From Chloroflexota bacterium (GTDB lineage: Bacteria; Chloroflexota; Limnocylindria; Limnocylindrales; CSP1-4): a stretch of DNA of 9,300 bases. The position numbers and the translations under genes were made by a program. The notes beneath the pieces were generated by a model, which saw only the letters and a list, made by a program, of their open reading frames with translations, did not search any database and had not been told where the DNA came from. The stretch spans positions 1 to 9,300 of the forward strand of contig JAICUV010000129.1 of assembly GCA_025935655.1 (NCBI GenBank). The letters are read 5' to 3'. Shown here in pieces: positions 1-7,525 of the stretch (position 1 is its first letter; each line of letters begins with the position of its first letter).

Positions 1-776
1 CGCGGTCGGGCGCCGTCGGGTTCCCGGCCCCCCCCGAGCTCCCGATACCCGCGGACCCGCGCCCCTTCCTGCGGGCCCCGAACCCGCCGCTGAAGGAGGC
101 CGGGCTCGTCGCCGCGCCCGTCGCCGCGCGAGACGCGAACAACCTCGCCGACCGCTCGGCGTGGGAGGCCGCCACGGCCGTCGACGGCGGCGAGTGGAGC
201 GGCCCCGGGGTCCATCCCGGGCGGATCGTCACGGAGCTCCGCCGGCTGCTCCCCGACGACGCGATCGTCACCACCGACGCGGGCGCGTTCGGTGGCTGGG
301 CCGCGCGCGGGTTCCGGTTCCGGCGACCCGGCACCTTCCTCGGGCCCACGTCTGGCGCGATGGGCTATGGCTTTCCGGCGGCCCTCGCGGCGGCGCTCGT
401 GCACCGCGAGCGACGCGTCGTGGCCCTGCTCGGCGACGGGGGCATGGGCATGACGCTGGCCGAGGTGGAGACGGCGGTCCGCGAGGGCGCGCACGTCGTC
501 GCCATCGTCTTCGACAACGAGCGCTACGGGATGATCCGCGACCACCAGGAGCGGGCGGGGAGCGCCACGGCACCGGGGACGGACCTTGGGCCGCTGGACT
601 TCGCCGCCGCCGCGCGTGCCTGCGGGGCCCGTGGCGTCCGCGTCGACACCGACGCCGCGTTCGAGGGCGCCCTGCGCACGGCCCTCGCGGCCTCCGGGCC
701 AACGGTCATCCAGCTGTCGCTCGACCGGCGCTGGCTCCACGTGGACCGGCCGGCGACGGCGGTGGAGACGTCGTGA
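1..776 (+). CDS. Thiamine-diphosphate-dependent enzyme (acetolactate synthase / 2-oxoacid decarboxylase family), 5'-truncated
   Basis: The reading frame is open from base 3 to the TGA at 774-776 and gives 257 residues with no start in view, so this is the C-terminal half of a protein that begins outside the window. The fragment holds the ThDP-binding pyrophosphate domain. Its cofactor motif starts with GDG at fragment residues 144-146 and ends with DN at 171-172, which matches the family pattern GDG-X(24-27)-NN with the first Asn replaced by Asp. The stretch TSGAMGYGFPAALAAAL just before it is typical of acetolactate synthase-like enzymes. Family members decarboxylate or ligate 2-oxoacids using ThDP and Mg2+ in the cytoplasm. 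The substrate cannot be assigned. No ilvN-type regulatory subunit follows, which argues mildly against a biosynthetic acetolactate synthase. Other possibilities are a benzoylformate- or sulfopyruvate-type decarboxylase. The family call is firm and the exact enzyme is not. Confidence 0.9.
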   Translation, partial: RSGAVGFPAPPELPIPADPRPFLRAPNPPLKEAGLVAAPVAARDANNLADRSAWEAATAVDGGEWSGPGVHPGRIVTELRRLLPDDAIVTTDAGAFGGWAARGFRFRRPGTFLGPTSGAMGYGFPAALAAALVHRERRVVALLGDGGMGMTLAEVETAVREGAHVVAIVFDNERYGMIRDHQERAGSATAPGTDLGPLDFAAAARACGARGVRVDTDAAFEGALRTALAASGPTVIQLSLDRRWLHVDRPATAVETS

Positions 777-1180
777 CCCGCCCGACGCTCCACCTCGTCC
801 CCGAGGCGCGCTGGAACGCGCGCGACCCGAGGGCGCCGTACACGCCCGCCCGCTACGAGGAGGAGGGCTTCGTCCACTGCACGGACGGGGACGAGGAGAT
901 GGTCAGGACGGCCAACCGGTTCTATCGCGAGGACCCGCAGCCGTTCCTCCTCCTGACGGTCGACCTCGACGCGACGGGCAGCCCGTGGCGGTTCGACGAG
1001 CCCGGGTCACCGTTCCCGCACATCTACGGCCCGATCGCCCCCGAGGCGATCCTGGAGGTGCGCCGGTTCGTCCGGGACGCGGACGGCGCGTTCACGGGGA
1101 TCACCGCCGGCGACGCGGGCCAGGATCGCGCCGATCCCTTGGACGACGGGCCTCGGGCCCCGACCGCCGAGACCGGGTAG
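773..1180 (+). CDS. DUF952 domain protein
   Basis: The product is a 135-residue soluble protein recognised as DUF952. It has the early HLVPEA motif (residues 7-12), GFVHCT (32-37) and FPHIYGPI (81-88), the conserved blocks of this family, then a charged tail of about 25 residues (from about 111) beyond the usual length of roughly 110. As I recall, solved DUF952 structures were placed near the ADP-ribosyltransferase fold, but the biochemical role is unknown and I do not assign one. The start is GTG at 773. It overlaps the stop of the upstream ThDP enzyme in a GTGA arrangement and has a GGAG at 764-767, five bases upstream, so translational coupling is likely. A longer frame-open extension upstream lies inside the ThDP gene in another frame and is not real coding sequence. 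Its pairing with the ThDP enzyme may reflect only operon packing. Confidence 0.88.
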   Translation: MTRPTLHLVPEARWNARDPRAPYTPARYEEEGFVHCTDGDEEMVRTANRFYREDPQPFLLLTVDLDATGSPWRFDEPGSPFPHIYGPIAPEAILEVRRFVRDADGAFTGITAGDAGQDRADPLDDGPRAPTAETG

Positions 1181-1254
1181 CCCGTCGGACGCGTCACCGT
1201 GCTGTCGAGCGGTCAATGGCTACCAGGCGCTGCAACACCCGGATCCCGGGGCGT
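1181..1254. terminator. Convergent intergenic gap with GC-rich inverted repeat, possible bidirectional terminator
   Basis: The gap separates the ends of the DUF952 gene (plus) and ctaF (minus). At 1238-1250 there is a perfect inverted repeat with arms CCCGG (1238-1242) and CCGGG (1246-1250) around a three-base loop, starting four bases beyond the ctaF stop. A second, 8-base palindrome GACGCGTC lies at 1188-1195. There is no proper T-tract on either strand (only TGTTG after the repeat on the minus strand), so intrinsic termination is a guess from position and symmetry. No gene is seen here. Confidence 0.35.
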
Positions 1255-1779
1255 TCAGGCGTCGGTGGTGGCCTCCGGCTGTGACGCTCGTCGGTTCTCG
1301 CTGCTCACGGTCGCATCCAGCTCGGCGCGCGCTCCGGTAGCCCAGGTCCAGGCACCCCAGGCAAGCGGGAGGATCCCTGCGACGAGCAGCCACGGCCCGA
1401 ACACGATCGCGGTGAGCGACAGCGCGATGCCCAACCCGAGCGACAGCGGCGCGAGCGACTCACCGGGAACCCGGCCGGACGGATCCTCGAACGGCGTCGC
1501 CACACCGCCGGTCCCATCGGCCGACGCGTCGAGGGCATCCGGGTCGGTGTCACGGGCCGCGCGTCGGGCGACCCCGGCCGCCACGGCCGGTGGCCGCGAG
1601 CGCACGAGCGCGAGCCCGATGAGCCCGGCGCCCGCGCCGAAGCCCGCCAGCAGGATGGTCCCCGCGACCTCGTAGGTGAGGAACCAGTAGATCCCCGCGA
1701 GGACGAGCCCGAACCCGCCGATGAACACGAAGAACCGGGTCTCCTGGGGATGGTCGAGCAGGAGGAGCCGCCGGATCAC
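1255..1779 (-). CDS. ctaF: Cytochrome c oxidase subunit IV-like membrane protein (CtaF type)
   Basis: The product is a 174-residue protein with four predicted membrane helices in two pairs, at about residues 15-35, 38-59, 108-126 and 128-148. Its N-terminal part (ETRFFVFIGGFGLVLAGIYW) and the third and fourth helices follow the pattern of actinobacterial CtaF, the small subunit IV of aa3 oxidase. CtaF supports assembly or stability of the oxidase and has no redox cofactor. The loop between helices 2 and 3 (about 60-107) is long and hydrophilic, rich in Ala, Asp and Arg. The start is GTG at 1779, overlapping the ctaD stop as GTGA, with a G-run (1787-1791) seven bases upstream. It is the last gene of the respiratory operon. 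The assignment rests on topology, weak sequence likeness and position directly after ctaD. An unrelated small oxidase subunit is the alternative. Confidence 0.78.
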   Translation of the reverse strand: MIRRLLLLDHPQETRFFVFIGGFGLVLAGIYWFLTYEVAGTILLAGFGAGAGLIGLALVRSRPPAVAAGVARRAARDTDPDALDASADGTGGVATPFEDPSGRVPGESLAPLSLGLGIALSLTAIVFGPWLLVAGILPLAWGAWTWATGARAELDATVSSENRRASQPEATTDA

Positions 1780-3461
1780 GGCGCATCCCCCGGCGGATCG
1801 GCCGCGGGCTCCGTCGCGACCGCGGTCGGCCGATCGGCCCCGGGGCGCGCGCCTTCGCGCGCATCGAACACCGGGCGTTCCGACCGGATCGGCGGCAGCG
1901 TCTCGAAGTTGTGGGTCGGCGGCGGGGACGTCGCCCACCACTCGAGCGAGTTGCCCTCCCACGGATCGCCGCCGGCCGCCGCCGGCCGGCGCAGCGCCTC
2001 CACCACGGCGACGAGGAACACGAGGACCGACAGGGCGATCAGGAAGGCGCCGGCCGTGGACACGATGTTGAGCAGCTCCCACCCGGAGCTCGCGGGATAG
2101 TCCGCGTAGCGTCGCGGCATGCCCCAGGCGCCGAGCTGGTACTGGGGCAGGAAGGTGACCACGAAGCCGATCGTCCAGAGCCAGAAATGCGACTTCGCAA
2201 GCCGCTCGTCGAGGCGCCGGCCCGTGATCTTCGGGAACCAGAACGTGATCCCGGCCCACATGGCGAAGATCGAGCCGCCGACGAGGACGTTGTGCAGGTG
2301 GGCGACGACGAAGTACGTGTCCTGGAACTGGAAGTCCACCGGCGCGGACGCGACCATCACCCCGGTGATCCCGCCGAACAGGAACGTGAACAGGAACCCG
2401 ATGGACCACAGCATCGGGGACGGGAAGGTGAGCCTGCCCCCGATCATCGTGAAGATCCAGTTGAAGAACTTGACCCCGGTCGGGACCGCGATGATGAACG
2501 AGGTGGCGGAGAAGAACGGCAGCGAGATCACGCCCGTCGTGAACATGTGGTGGGCCCACACGGTCATCGAGTAGATGCCGATGAACACCGTCGCCAGGAC
2601 GAACGCCCGGTAGCCGAACAGCGGCTTGCGGCTGAACACGGGGATCGTCTCGCCGATCACGCCGAAGAACGGCAGCGCGACGATGTAGACCTCGGGGTGC
2701 CCGAAGAACCAGAACAGGTGCTGCCACAGGACCGGGTCGCCGCCGGCCGCGGGGTTGAAGAACTCGGCGCCGAACCGTCGCTCGAGGAGGAGCATCGCGA
2801 GCGCCGCCGTCAGCGCCGGGAAGGCGTACAGGATGAGGAGCGACGTGACGAGCATGCTCCAGCAGAAGACCGGCATCCGGAACAGCGACATGCCCGGTGC
2901 GCGCCGCGTGTAGATCGTGGTCACGAAGTTGAGGGCGCCCAGGATCGCCGCGACGCCGGTCAGCATCAGCCCGACGATCCACAGGTCCGTCCCGGTCGTG
3001 GTGGAGTAGGGAAGGGTGGAGTTGGGCGGGTAGCCCGTCCACCCGACGTCGGCCGGCCCCGACGCCACGAGGAACCCGGACAGGATCACGAGGCCCCCGA
3101 ACAGGAACAGCCAGAACGACAGCGCGTTGAGCCGGGGGAACACCATGTCGGCGGCGCCCACCTGGAGCGGGATCAGGTAGTTCGCGAGCGCGGAGACCAT
3201 CGGCGTGGCGAACAGCAGCATCATCGCCGTGCCGTGGATGGTGAACAGGCCGTCGTAGGCCTGCTCGCTCACCAGCTGCAGGCCCGGGACCGCGAGCTCG
3301 GCGCGCATCACGAGCGCCATCACCCCGGCGGCGAGGAAGAACCCCAGGGCGGCGACCCCGTACATCACGCCGATGCGCTTGTGGTTGGTCGTCGCCAGCC
3401 AGCCCAGCAGGTCGAAGCGGAGGCCGCCGACGGCCCGGCCCTCGCTCGTGACGGCGGTCAC
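1776..3461 (-). CDS. ctaD: Cytochrome c oxidase subunit I (aa3-type, A1 haem-copper oxidase)
   Basis: This is the catalytic subunit, which reduces O2 to water at a haem a3/CuB centre and pumps protons across the cytoplasmic membrane. The 561 residues carry all expected ligands: His76 and His390 for haem a, His388 for haem a3, and His255, His304 and His305 for CuB. Tyr259 lies in HPEVY and can form the His-Tyr cross-link. Proton-path residues of A1 oxidases are present: Asp105 and Asn112 at the D-channel entrance, Glu257, and Lys331 in PTGVKFFNW for the K-channel. About twelve membrane helices fill residues 30-490. A hydrophilic Pro/Ala/Asp-rich tail of about 70 residues follows. The start is GTG at 3461, overlapping the ctaC stop (GTGA), with GGGAG (plus-strand 3469-3473) seven bases upstream. 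A longer upstream frame exists but runs within ctaC. There is no fused subunit III domain. Confidence 0.97.
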   Translation of the reverse strand: MTAVTSEGRAVGGLRFDLLGWLATTNHKRIGVMYGVAALGFFLAAGVMALVMRAELAVPGLQLVSEQAYDGLFTIHGTAMMLLFATPMVSALANYLIPLQVGAADMVFPRLNALSFWLFLFGGLVILSGFLVASGPADVGWTGYPPNSTLPYSTTTGTDLWIVGLMLTGVAAILGALNFVTTIYTRRAPGMSLFRMPVFCWSMLVTSLLILYAFPALTAALAMLLLERRFGAEFFNPAAGGDPVLWQHLFWFFGHPEVYIVALPFFGVIGETIPVFSRKPLFGYRAFVLATVFIGIYSMTVWAHHMFTTGVISLPFFSATSFIIAVPTGVKFFNWIFTMIGGRLTFPSPMLWSIGFLFTFLFGGITGVMVASAPVDFQFQDTYFVVAHLHNVLVGGSIFAMWAGITFWFPKITGRRLDERLAKSHFWLWTIGFVVTFLPQYQLGAWGMPRRYADYPASSGWELLNIVSTAGAFLIALSVLVFLVAVVEALRRPAAAGGDPWEGNSLEWWATSPPPTHNFETLPPIRSERPVFDAREGARPGADRPTAVATEPAADPPGDAP

Positions 3462-4210
3462 GGGGTGGCTCCCGTGGCGAGCGGCGATGGCGCGCCCCGG
3501 CGGGCGTCGAGCCAGGCCTCGTACTCGGTCCGGCTCGCGGCGACGACGGTGAACGGCATCCGCGAATGCCCGATGCCGCAGAACTCGGCGCACTGCCCGC
3601 GATAGCTGCCGGGCTCCTCGACGGTGAAGGCGAACTCGGTCTCGTGGCCGGGGATCGCGTCCCGCTTGAACAGGAACTGGGGGACGAAGAACGAGTGGAT
3701 GACGTCCGAGCCGGTCAGGGTCACGTGGACGTTCTCGCCGACCGGCACCCAGACCTCGGGGCCGGGCGTCCCGATTCCCTCGACGGTCACGCCCTCCGAG
3801 GGGTACTCGAAGCGCCAGCCCCAGCGGAAGGCCGTGACCCTGATGTCCACGGCGGCGCTCGCCTTCACCGCGTCGTTGAACACGTTCACCACGAGCACGG
3901 TCATCACGAGCAGCACGACGATCGTCAGGATCGGGATGCCCGTCCACACGACCTCGTAGCGGACGTTGCCGTGCACCTGCTCCGGCAGCGAGTCGTCGCC
4001 TGGACGCCGCCGGTAGCGGATGACCGCGAACACGGTCAGGCCGAGGACGATGACCGCCACGACGGCGGCGATCGCAACCAGGACCCCGTACAGCTGCGCG
4101 GTTCGTTGCCCCTCGGCCGTGACGACGTGCGGGAGGCAGCCGGCGACCGCGGCGGCCACGAGGAGGAGCGCGGCGAGGCGGCCCACGGTGCGCCGCGCGT
4201 GTCCCCTCAT
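3458..4210 (-). CDS. ctaC: Cytochrome c oxidase subunit II, CuA-containing lipoprotein
   Basis: This subunit receives electrons from the cytochrome c domain of the bc1-type complex at its binuclear CuA site and passes them to haem a of CtaD. The 250-residue product starts with a lipoprotein signal peptide whose lipobox VAGC ends at Cys25. Two membrane helices follow at about 40-63 and 91-113, then the extracytoplasmic cupredoxin domain. The CuA ligands are all visible: His172, Cys207, Glu209 (backbone), Cys211, His215 and Met218. The aromatic stretch FRWGWRFEYP (128-137) is the usual electron-entry region. There is no cytochrome c domain at the C terminus, so it is not a caa3-type subunit. 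The start is ATG at 4210, overlapping the qcrB stop as ATGA, with a purine-rich GAGGTGGAGG directly upstream that acts as ribosome binding site. Confidence 0.97.
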   Translation of the reverse strand: MRGHARRTVGRLAALLLVAAAVAGCLPHVVTAEGQRTAQLYGVLVAIAAVVAVIVLGLTVFAVIRYRRRPGDDSLPEQVHGNVRYEVVWTGIPILTIVVLLVMTVLVVNVFNDAVKASAAVDIRVTAFRWGWRFEYPSEGVTVEGIGTPGPEVWVPVGENVHVTLTGSDVIHSFFVPQFLFKRDAIPGHETEFAFTVEEPGSYRGQCAEFCGIGHSRMPFTVVAASRTEYEAWLDARRGAPSPLATGATP

Positions 4211-5745
4211 CCCTCCACCTCGTCGAAGCCGCCGGCTGCGTTCCGGCGCACGGCCGTGCCGCCCCGGTGCCTCGCGCCGAGCTCGCCACCCGACCCGGCC
4301 GGGTGGGCGTCGTCCGGAGCGGGTCGCGATCGACGGCTGACGCACAGTGCCCACGTCACCAGGAACGTCGCCACCGGGACCGCGATCGCCAGCACCCGGA
4401 AGATCCAGGTCAGCGTCTCCACCGGCAGGTCCAGGAACGCGGCGATCACGTCGTTGCCGCCCGCGAGCGTGAGGACCGCGAAGACCGACAGGATGGCGGC
4501 GCCGCTCGCCGCGCGGAAGGGGTTCTCCCACGGCCAGTCCAGGAGGTTGTGCGCCCCGCGGTCCCCGGTGACGCGCCGTTCCACGAACGGCCACAGCGCG
4601 ACGAGGGTGAACAGGATCGTGGGGACGACGACGCCCGGGATGAACGGAGACGGGATCGTGAAGCCCAGGATCACGGGCTCGAACGGCGGGAAGATCCGCA
4701 GCGCGCCGTCCAGCCAGCCCACGTACCAGTCGGGCTGGGCGGGCGATGACACGATCGCGGGCTCGAACGGACCGTAGGCCCAGACGGGGTTGATCTGGAC
4801 GAGCCCGCCCATGAGCGCCAGCACCGCCGCGGTGAGGAAGAACAGGCCGCCCGAGAGGAAGGCCTGGGCGGGCCAGAAGTGGCGGCCGACGACGTTGTCC
4901 GGGCGGGCGAGCGGGCCTCGGAACTGGGTGTGCTTCTGGAGGAAGACCAGCCCCACGTGGGCGACGATCGCGCCCGCGAACAGGGCCGGCAGGAGCATCA
5001 CGTGGAGCACGAAGAAGCGGGGCAGGAATGCGGCCGTCGGGAACTCGCCACCGAACAGGAGCGAGGCGACATACGGCCCGACGAGGGGCACCGACATCGC
5101 CGCGCTGTACGCGATTCGTGCGCCCGTGCCCGAGAGCAGGTCGTCCGGCAGCGAGTACCCCGTGAACCCCTCCGCGATCGCGAACGTGAGGAGCCCGAAC
5201 CCGATGAGCCAGTTGAGGTCGCGAGGTCGGCGGAAGGCGCCCGTGAAGAAGACCCGCGACAGGTGGGTGACCACCACGGCGACGAACACGACGGCGGTCC
5301 AGTGGTGGATCTGCCGGAACAGCAGGCCCGCCCGCACGTCGAAGCTCAGGTGCAGCACCGAGGCATAGGCCTGCGAGACCGACGCGCCCTGGAGGGGCAC
5401 GTAGGTGCCGTCGTAGGTGACGGCGCCCGCCGACGGCACGTAGAAGAACGTCAGGAACGTCCCGGTCAGGACGAGGATGACGAAGCAGAACAGCGCGATC
5501 TCGCCCAGCAGGAACGACCAGTGGTCGGGGAACACCTTGCGCAGGGTTGTCCGAACCAGTCCGGCGAGCCCCGTGCGCTCGTCCAGCCAGGTGGTGATCC
5601 GCTCCAGCTCGGTCGGCTCCTCGCCGGAGACCTGCTCCCTGAGGACGTCCGGGTCGTTGCCCGACTCCTGCAGCTCGACCGCTGCCTCGTTGAGGGGCCG
5701 GCCGAGCGAGTCGACGCGCGGCGGCTGCCGATCGCCGGCGCTCAC
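4207..5745 (-). CDS. qcrB: Cytochrome b subunit of bcc quinol oxidoreductase
   Basis: The product is 512 residues long and contains both quinone sites and two b-haems. Likely haem ligands are His147 and His161 in helix B and His248 and His263 in helix D. The spacing is 14 in the first pair and 15 in the second, the pattern of cytochrome b6 and Gram-positive enzymes rather than of mitochondrial cytochrome b. The Qo-site PEWY motif appears as PDWY (338-341). It is a full-length cytochrome b with further helices after residue 370, not a split b6/subunit IV pair. An N-terminal extension of about 70 residues and a hydrophilic C-terminal tail (about 471-512) are cytoplasmic. The start is GTG at 5745, overlapping the qcrA stop as GTGA. 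I see no clear ribosome binding site there, so translation probably depends on coupling to qcrA. The electron donor is probably menaquinol by analogy. Confidence 0.96.
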   Translation of the reverse strand: MSAGDRQPPRVDSLGRPLNEAAVELQESGNDPDVLREQVSGEEPTELERITTWLDERTGLAGLVRTTLRKVFPDHWSFLLGEIALFCFVILVLTGTFLTFFYVPSAGAVTYDGTYVPLQGASVSQAYASVLHLSFDVRAGLLFRQIHHWTAVVFVAVVVTHLSRVFFTGAFRRPRDLNWLIGFGLLTFAIAEGFTGYSLPDDLLSGTGARIAYSAAMSVPLVGPYVASLLFGGEFPTAAFLPRFFVLHVMLLPALFAGAIVAHVGLVFLQKHTQFRGPLARPDNVVGRHFWPAQAFLSGGLFFLTAAVLALMGGLVQINPVWAYGPFEPAIVSSPAQPDWYVGWLDGALRIFPPFEPVILGFTIPSPFIPGVVVPTILFTLVALWPFVERRVTGDRGAHNLLDWPWENPFRAASGAAILSVFAVLTLAGGNDVIAAFLDLPVETLTWIFRVLAIAVPVATFLVTWALCVSRRSRPAPDDAHPAGSGGELGARHRGGTAVRRNAAGGFDEVEG

Positions 5746-6668
5746 GGGGTGGTCTGCTCGGGCGGCGCGTCGTCACCCGGCCCGAACTCGATCGGGCCCA
5801 GCGCTCGGTTCCAGAACGACGGCCCGACGGGCTCGGGGAAGTCGCCCAGCGCGGTGAACGTGCCGTCGGGCTCGAGCCGGATCGGGAGCTGCGGCAGCGG
5901 ACGGGCCGCGGGGCCGAACGTCGGCACCGCGCCGTGGAGCACGTCGAAGGTGGACTGGTGGCAGGGGCAGATGAGCTCGCCCTGGGAGGCGCGGTAGAGC
6001 CCGACCGGGCACCCGGCGTGGGTGCAGATCTTGGAGTAGCAGACGAACCCGCCAGGCGCCCAGTCGGCCGCCTGACCCTGGAGCTCCAGCCGGCTTGCCC
6101 CGGCGTTGATCAGCAGGGCCTGCGCGTCCGCGTCACCGGCGAAGCCGGTCGGGAACACGGTGACCACGCCGTCGACCGGGATGGAGCTCGCCGTGATCGG
6201 CCGTCCGTCGAACCCGACGACCGTCGCCCCCTTCGACCACGGCGTGCGGAAGAGGGACCGGCCGGGGGCCGGCCCGAGCGACAGCACCGGCAGGACCAGC
6301 GCGGAGGCGAGGCCGCCGAGCGCGCCAAGCAGGCCGACCTGCAGGATCCGTCGGCGGCTGAACCCCTGCTCGTCCAGCAGGGCGTCCGCCACGGCCTCGC
6401 TCGAGGCGGCGTCGCCGCCCAGCGGGTGCCGCTGCTCGATCCGCAGCTCGTCCGACATCAGCTCCTGGGCCCAGATCCCGATCCCGACCCCCAGGCCGCC
6501 GAGACACAGGGCGAGCAGGATCCCCTCCAGCTGCGTCTGGCCGCCGAGCGCGTACAGGACGAGCAGCGCGATCCCGCTCAGGCCCGTGACGCCGAATGCG
6601 GCGAGGACCGCCCGCTCGGCCGTGCGCTCCCTCGCGGGGTCGGTGCCGAGCGACGCCGGCCGCGTCAT
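5742..6668 (-). CDS. qcrA: Rieske iron-sulfur subunit of bcc quinol oxidoreductase
   Basis: The product of 308 residues carries a C-terminal Rieske domain with the two cluster boxes CTHAGC (215-220) and CPCH (234-237). Cys215, His217, Cys234 and His237 bind the 2Fe-2S cluster, and Cys220 and Cys236 form the usual disulfide. It takes one electron from quinol at the Qo site and passes it to the c-haems of QcrC. Three membrane helices precede the domain (about 22-42, 47-67, 107-130), the actinobacterial form, whereas most bacterial Rieske proteins have one. A twin-arginine-like SRRRIL (104-109) sits just before the third helix, consistent with Tat export of the folded cluster domain after Sec insertion of the first two helices. 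The start is ATG at 6668, overlapping the qcrC stop as ATGA, with GGAG (plus-strand 6677-6680) eight bases upstream. Confidence 0.96.
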   Translation of the reverse strand: MTRPASLGTDPARERTAERAVLAAFGVTGLSGIALLVLYALGGQTQLEGILLALCLGGLGVGIGIWAQELMSDELRIEQRHPLGGDAASSEAVADALLDEQGFSRRRILQVGLLGALGGLASALVLPVLSLGPAPGRSLFRTPWSKGATVVGFDGRPITASSIPVDGVVTVFPTGFAGDADAQALLINAGASRLELQGQAADWAPGGFVCYSKICTHAGCPVGLYRASQGELICPCHQSTFDVLHGAVPTFGPAARPLPQLPIRLEPDGTFTALGDFPEPVGPSFWNRALGPIEFGPGDDAPPEQTTP

Positions 6669-7525
6669 CGATCCGGCTCCGGGCCACCGTCGTCGTGGCC
6701 GCCGCGCGTCGCATCGGTGGCCGGGGCGCGTCCCTCGGACGGCGCCGGCGCCGTCCGCCCGCCGCGTCGGGCGATGAACAGCGCCGAGAGGAGCAGCAGC
6801 GGCAGCCCCACCGCGACGCCGATGAACCCCTCCGCCACCGGTCCGGTCTGCCCGATGGCCGCGCCGCCGGGCGTGGGCGCCTCGCCCAGCCAGCGGATGT
6901 ATGCCGCGAGCGCGGCCTGCGCCTGCGGGTCGAAGTCGAAGGCGGGCATGGCGCCGGGCCCGATGATGGTCGCCTCGCCGATCGTTCGTGCATCCGCCTG
7001 ACCGAGGCCCACCGCGACGAACCCGCCGCCGATCGCGTTCCCGGACCCCGTGGCGTTGTGGCAGGCCGCGCAGTTCGCCTGGAACAGCTGCCAGCCGCGA
7101 TGGATGTCGCCGCCGGCCGCCACCTGCGGCACGGATGGGCCCGGGCCGAGCGAGGCGACATAGGTGACCAGCGCCTCGATGTCCGCCTCGTCGAAGTGCG
7201 GATCCTGGCGGACGACCCGCTGGCCGGGTGCCGACAGCGGCATCCGCCCCGTGCGGAGGTAGAAGTCCGCCGAGGCCGCCCCCACGCCGACGAGGCTCGG
7301 CCCGTTCGGGCCGCCGGCCCCCTGTGAACCATGGCACGACGCGCAGTTGGCGACGAACAGCGCGCGACCCGCCTCGACGACGGACGATTCCGCCACCGTG
7401 AGCACCGAGCCGCCCCCGGACCCGGCGACGGGCGTGGCAGGACTCCCGAGCCAGGCGATCGCACCCGCGCCGACGGCCACGCCCAGCGCGACGAGCCCGG
7501 CGGCGGACCGTGCGCGACCGCGCAT
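6665..7525 (-). CDS. qcrC: Dihaeme cytochrome c subunit of bcc quinol oxidoreductase
   Basis: This is the first gene of the respiratory operon. The 286-residue product has an uncleaved signal anchor or signal peptide (about 9-27), two cytochrome c domains and a C-terminal membrane helix (about 232-252) followed by a hydrophilic tail. Haem-attachment motifs are CASCH (61-65) and CAACH (152-156). Probable axial methionines are Met95 in GRMPL and Met193 in GAMPAF. The two haems accept electrons from the Rieske centre and deliver them straight to CuA of the oxidase, replacing both cytochrome c1 and soluble cytochrome c as known for actinobacterial QcrC. The start is ATG at 7525. The frame is open far upstream, but that part lies opposite the divergent gene and the non-coding gap and lacks a signal peptide. 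No good ribosome binding site is visible before this ATG. Confidence 0.95.
   Translation of the reverse strand: MRGRARSAAGLVALGVAVGAGAIAWLGSPATPVAGSGGGSVLTVAESSVVEAGRALFVANCASCHGSQGAGGPNGPSLVGVGAASADFYLRTGRMPLSAPGQRVVRQDPHFDEADIEALVTYVASLGPGPSVPQVAAGGDIHRGWQLFQANCAACHNATGSGNAIGGGFVAVGLGQADARTIGEATIIGPGAMPAFDFDPQAQAALAAYIRWLGEAPTPGGAAIGQTGPVAEGFIGVAVGLPLLLLSALFIARRGGRTAPAPSEGRAPATDATRGGHDDGGPEPDR

Noticed and set aside
161..1180. A 339-residue plus-strand open frame starting at 161
   Set aside because: Only its last 135 codons (from GTG 773) encode DUF952. The upstream part is an Arg/Gly/Pro-rich out-of-frame reading of the ThDP enzyme.
1911..3605. A 564-residue plus-strand open frame opposite ctaD
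   Set aside because: The translation is extremely rich in Arg, Glu, Asp and His with no hydrophobic core or known motif. It is the antisense shadow of a GC-rich membrane-protein gene whose ligands are all intact on the minus strand.
3458..4210. A caa3-type oxidase (subunit II fused to cytochrome c)
   Set aside because: The protein ends shortly after the CuA domain and has no CxxCH motif.
3566..4777. A 403-residue plus-strand open frame opposite ctaC and qcrB
   Set aside because: It is low-complexity and charged, and it crosses the real gene junction on the other strand without any recognisable domain. It is a codon-bias shadow.
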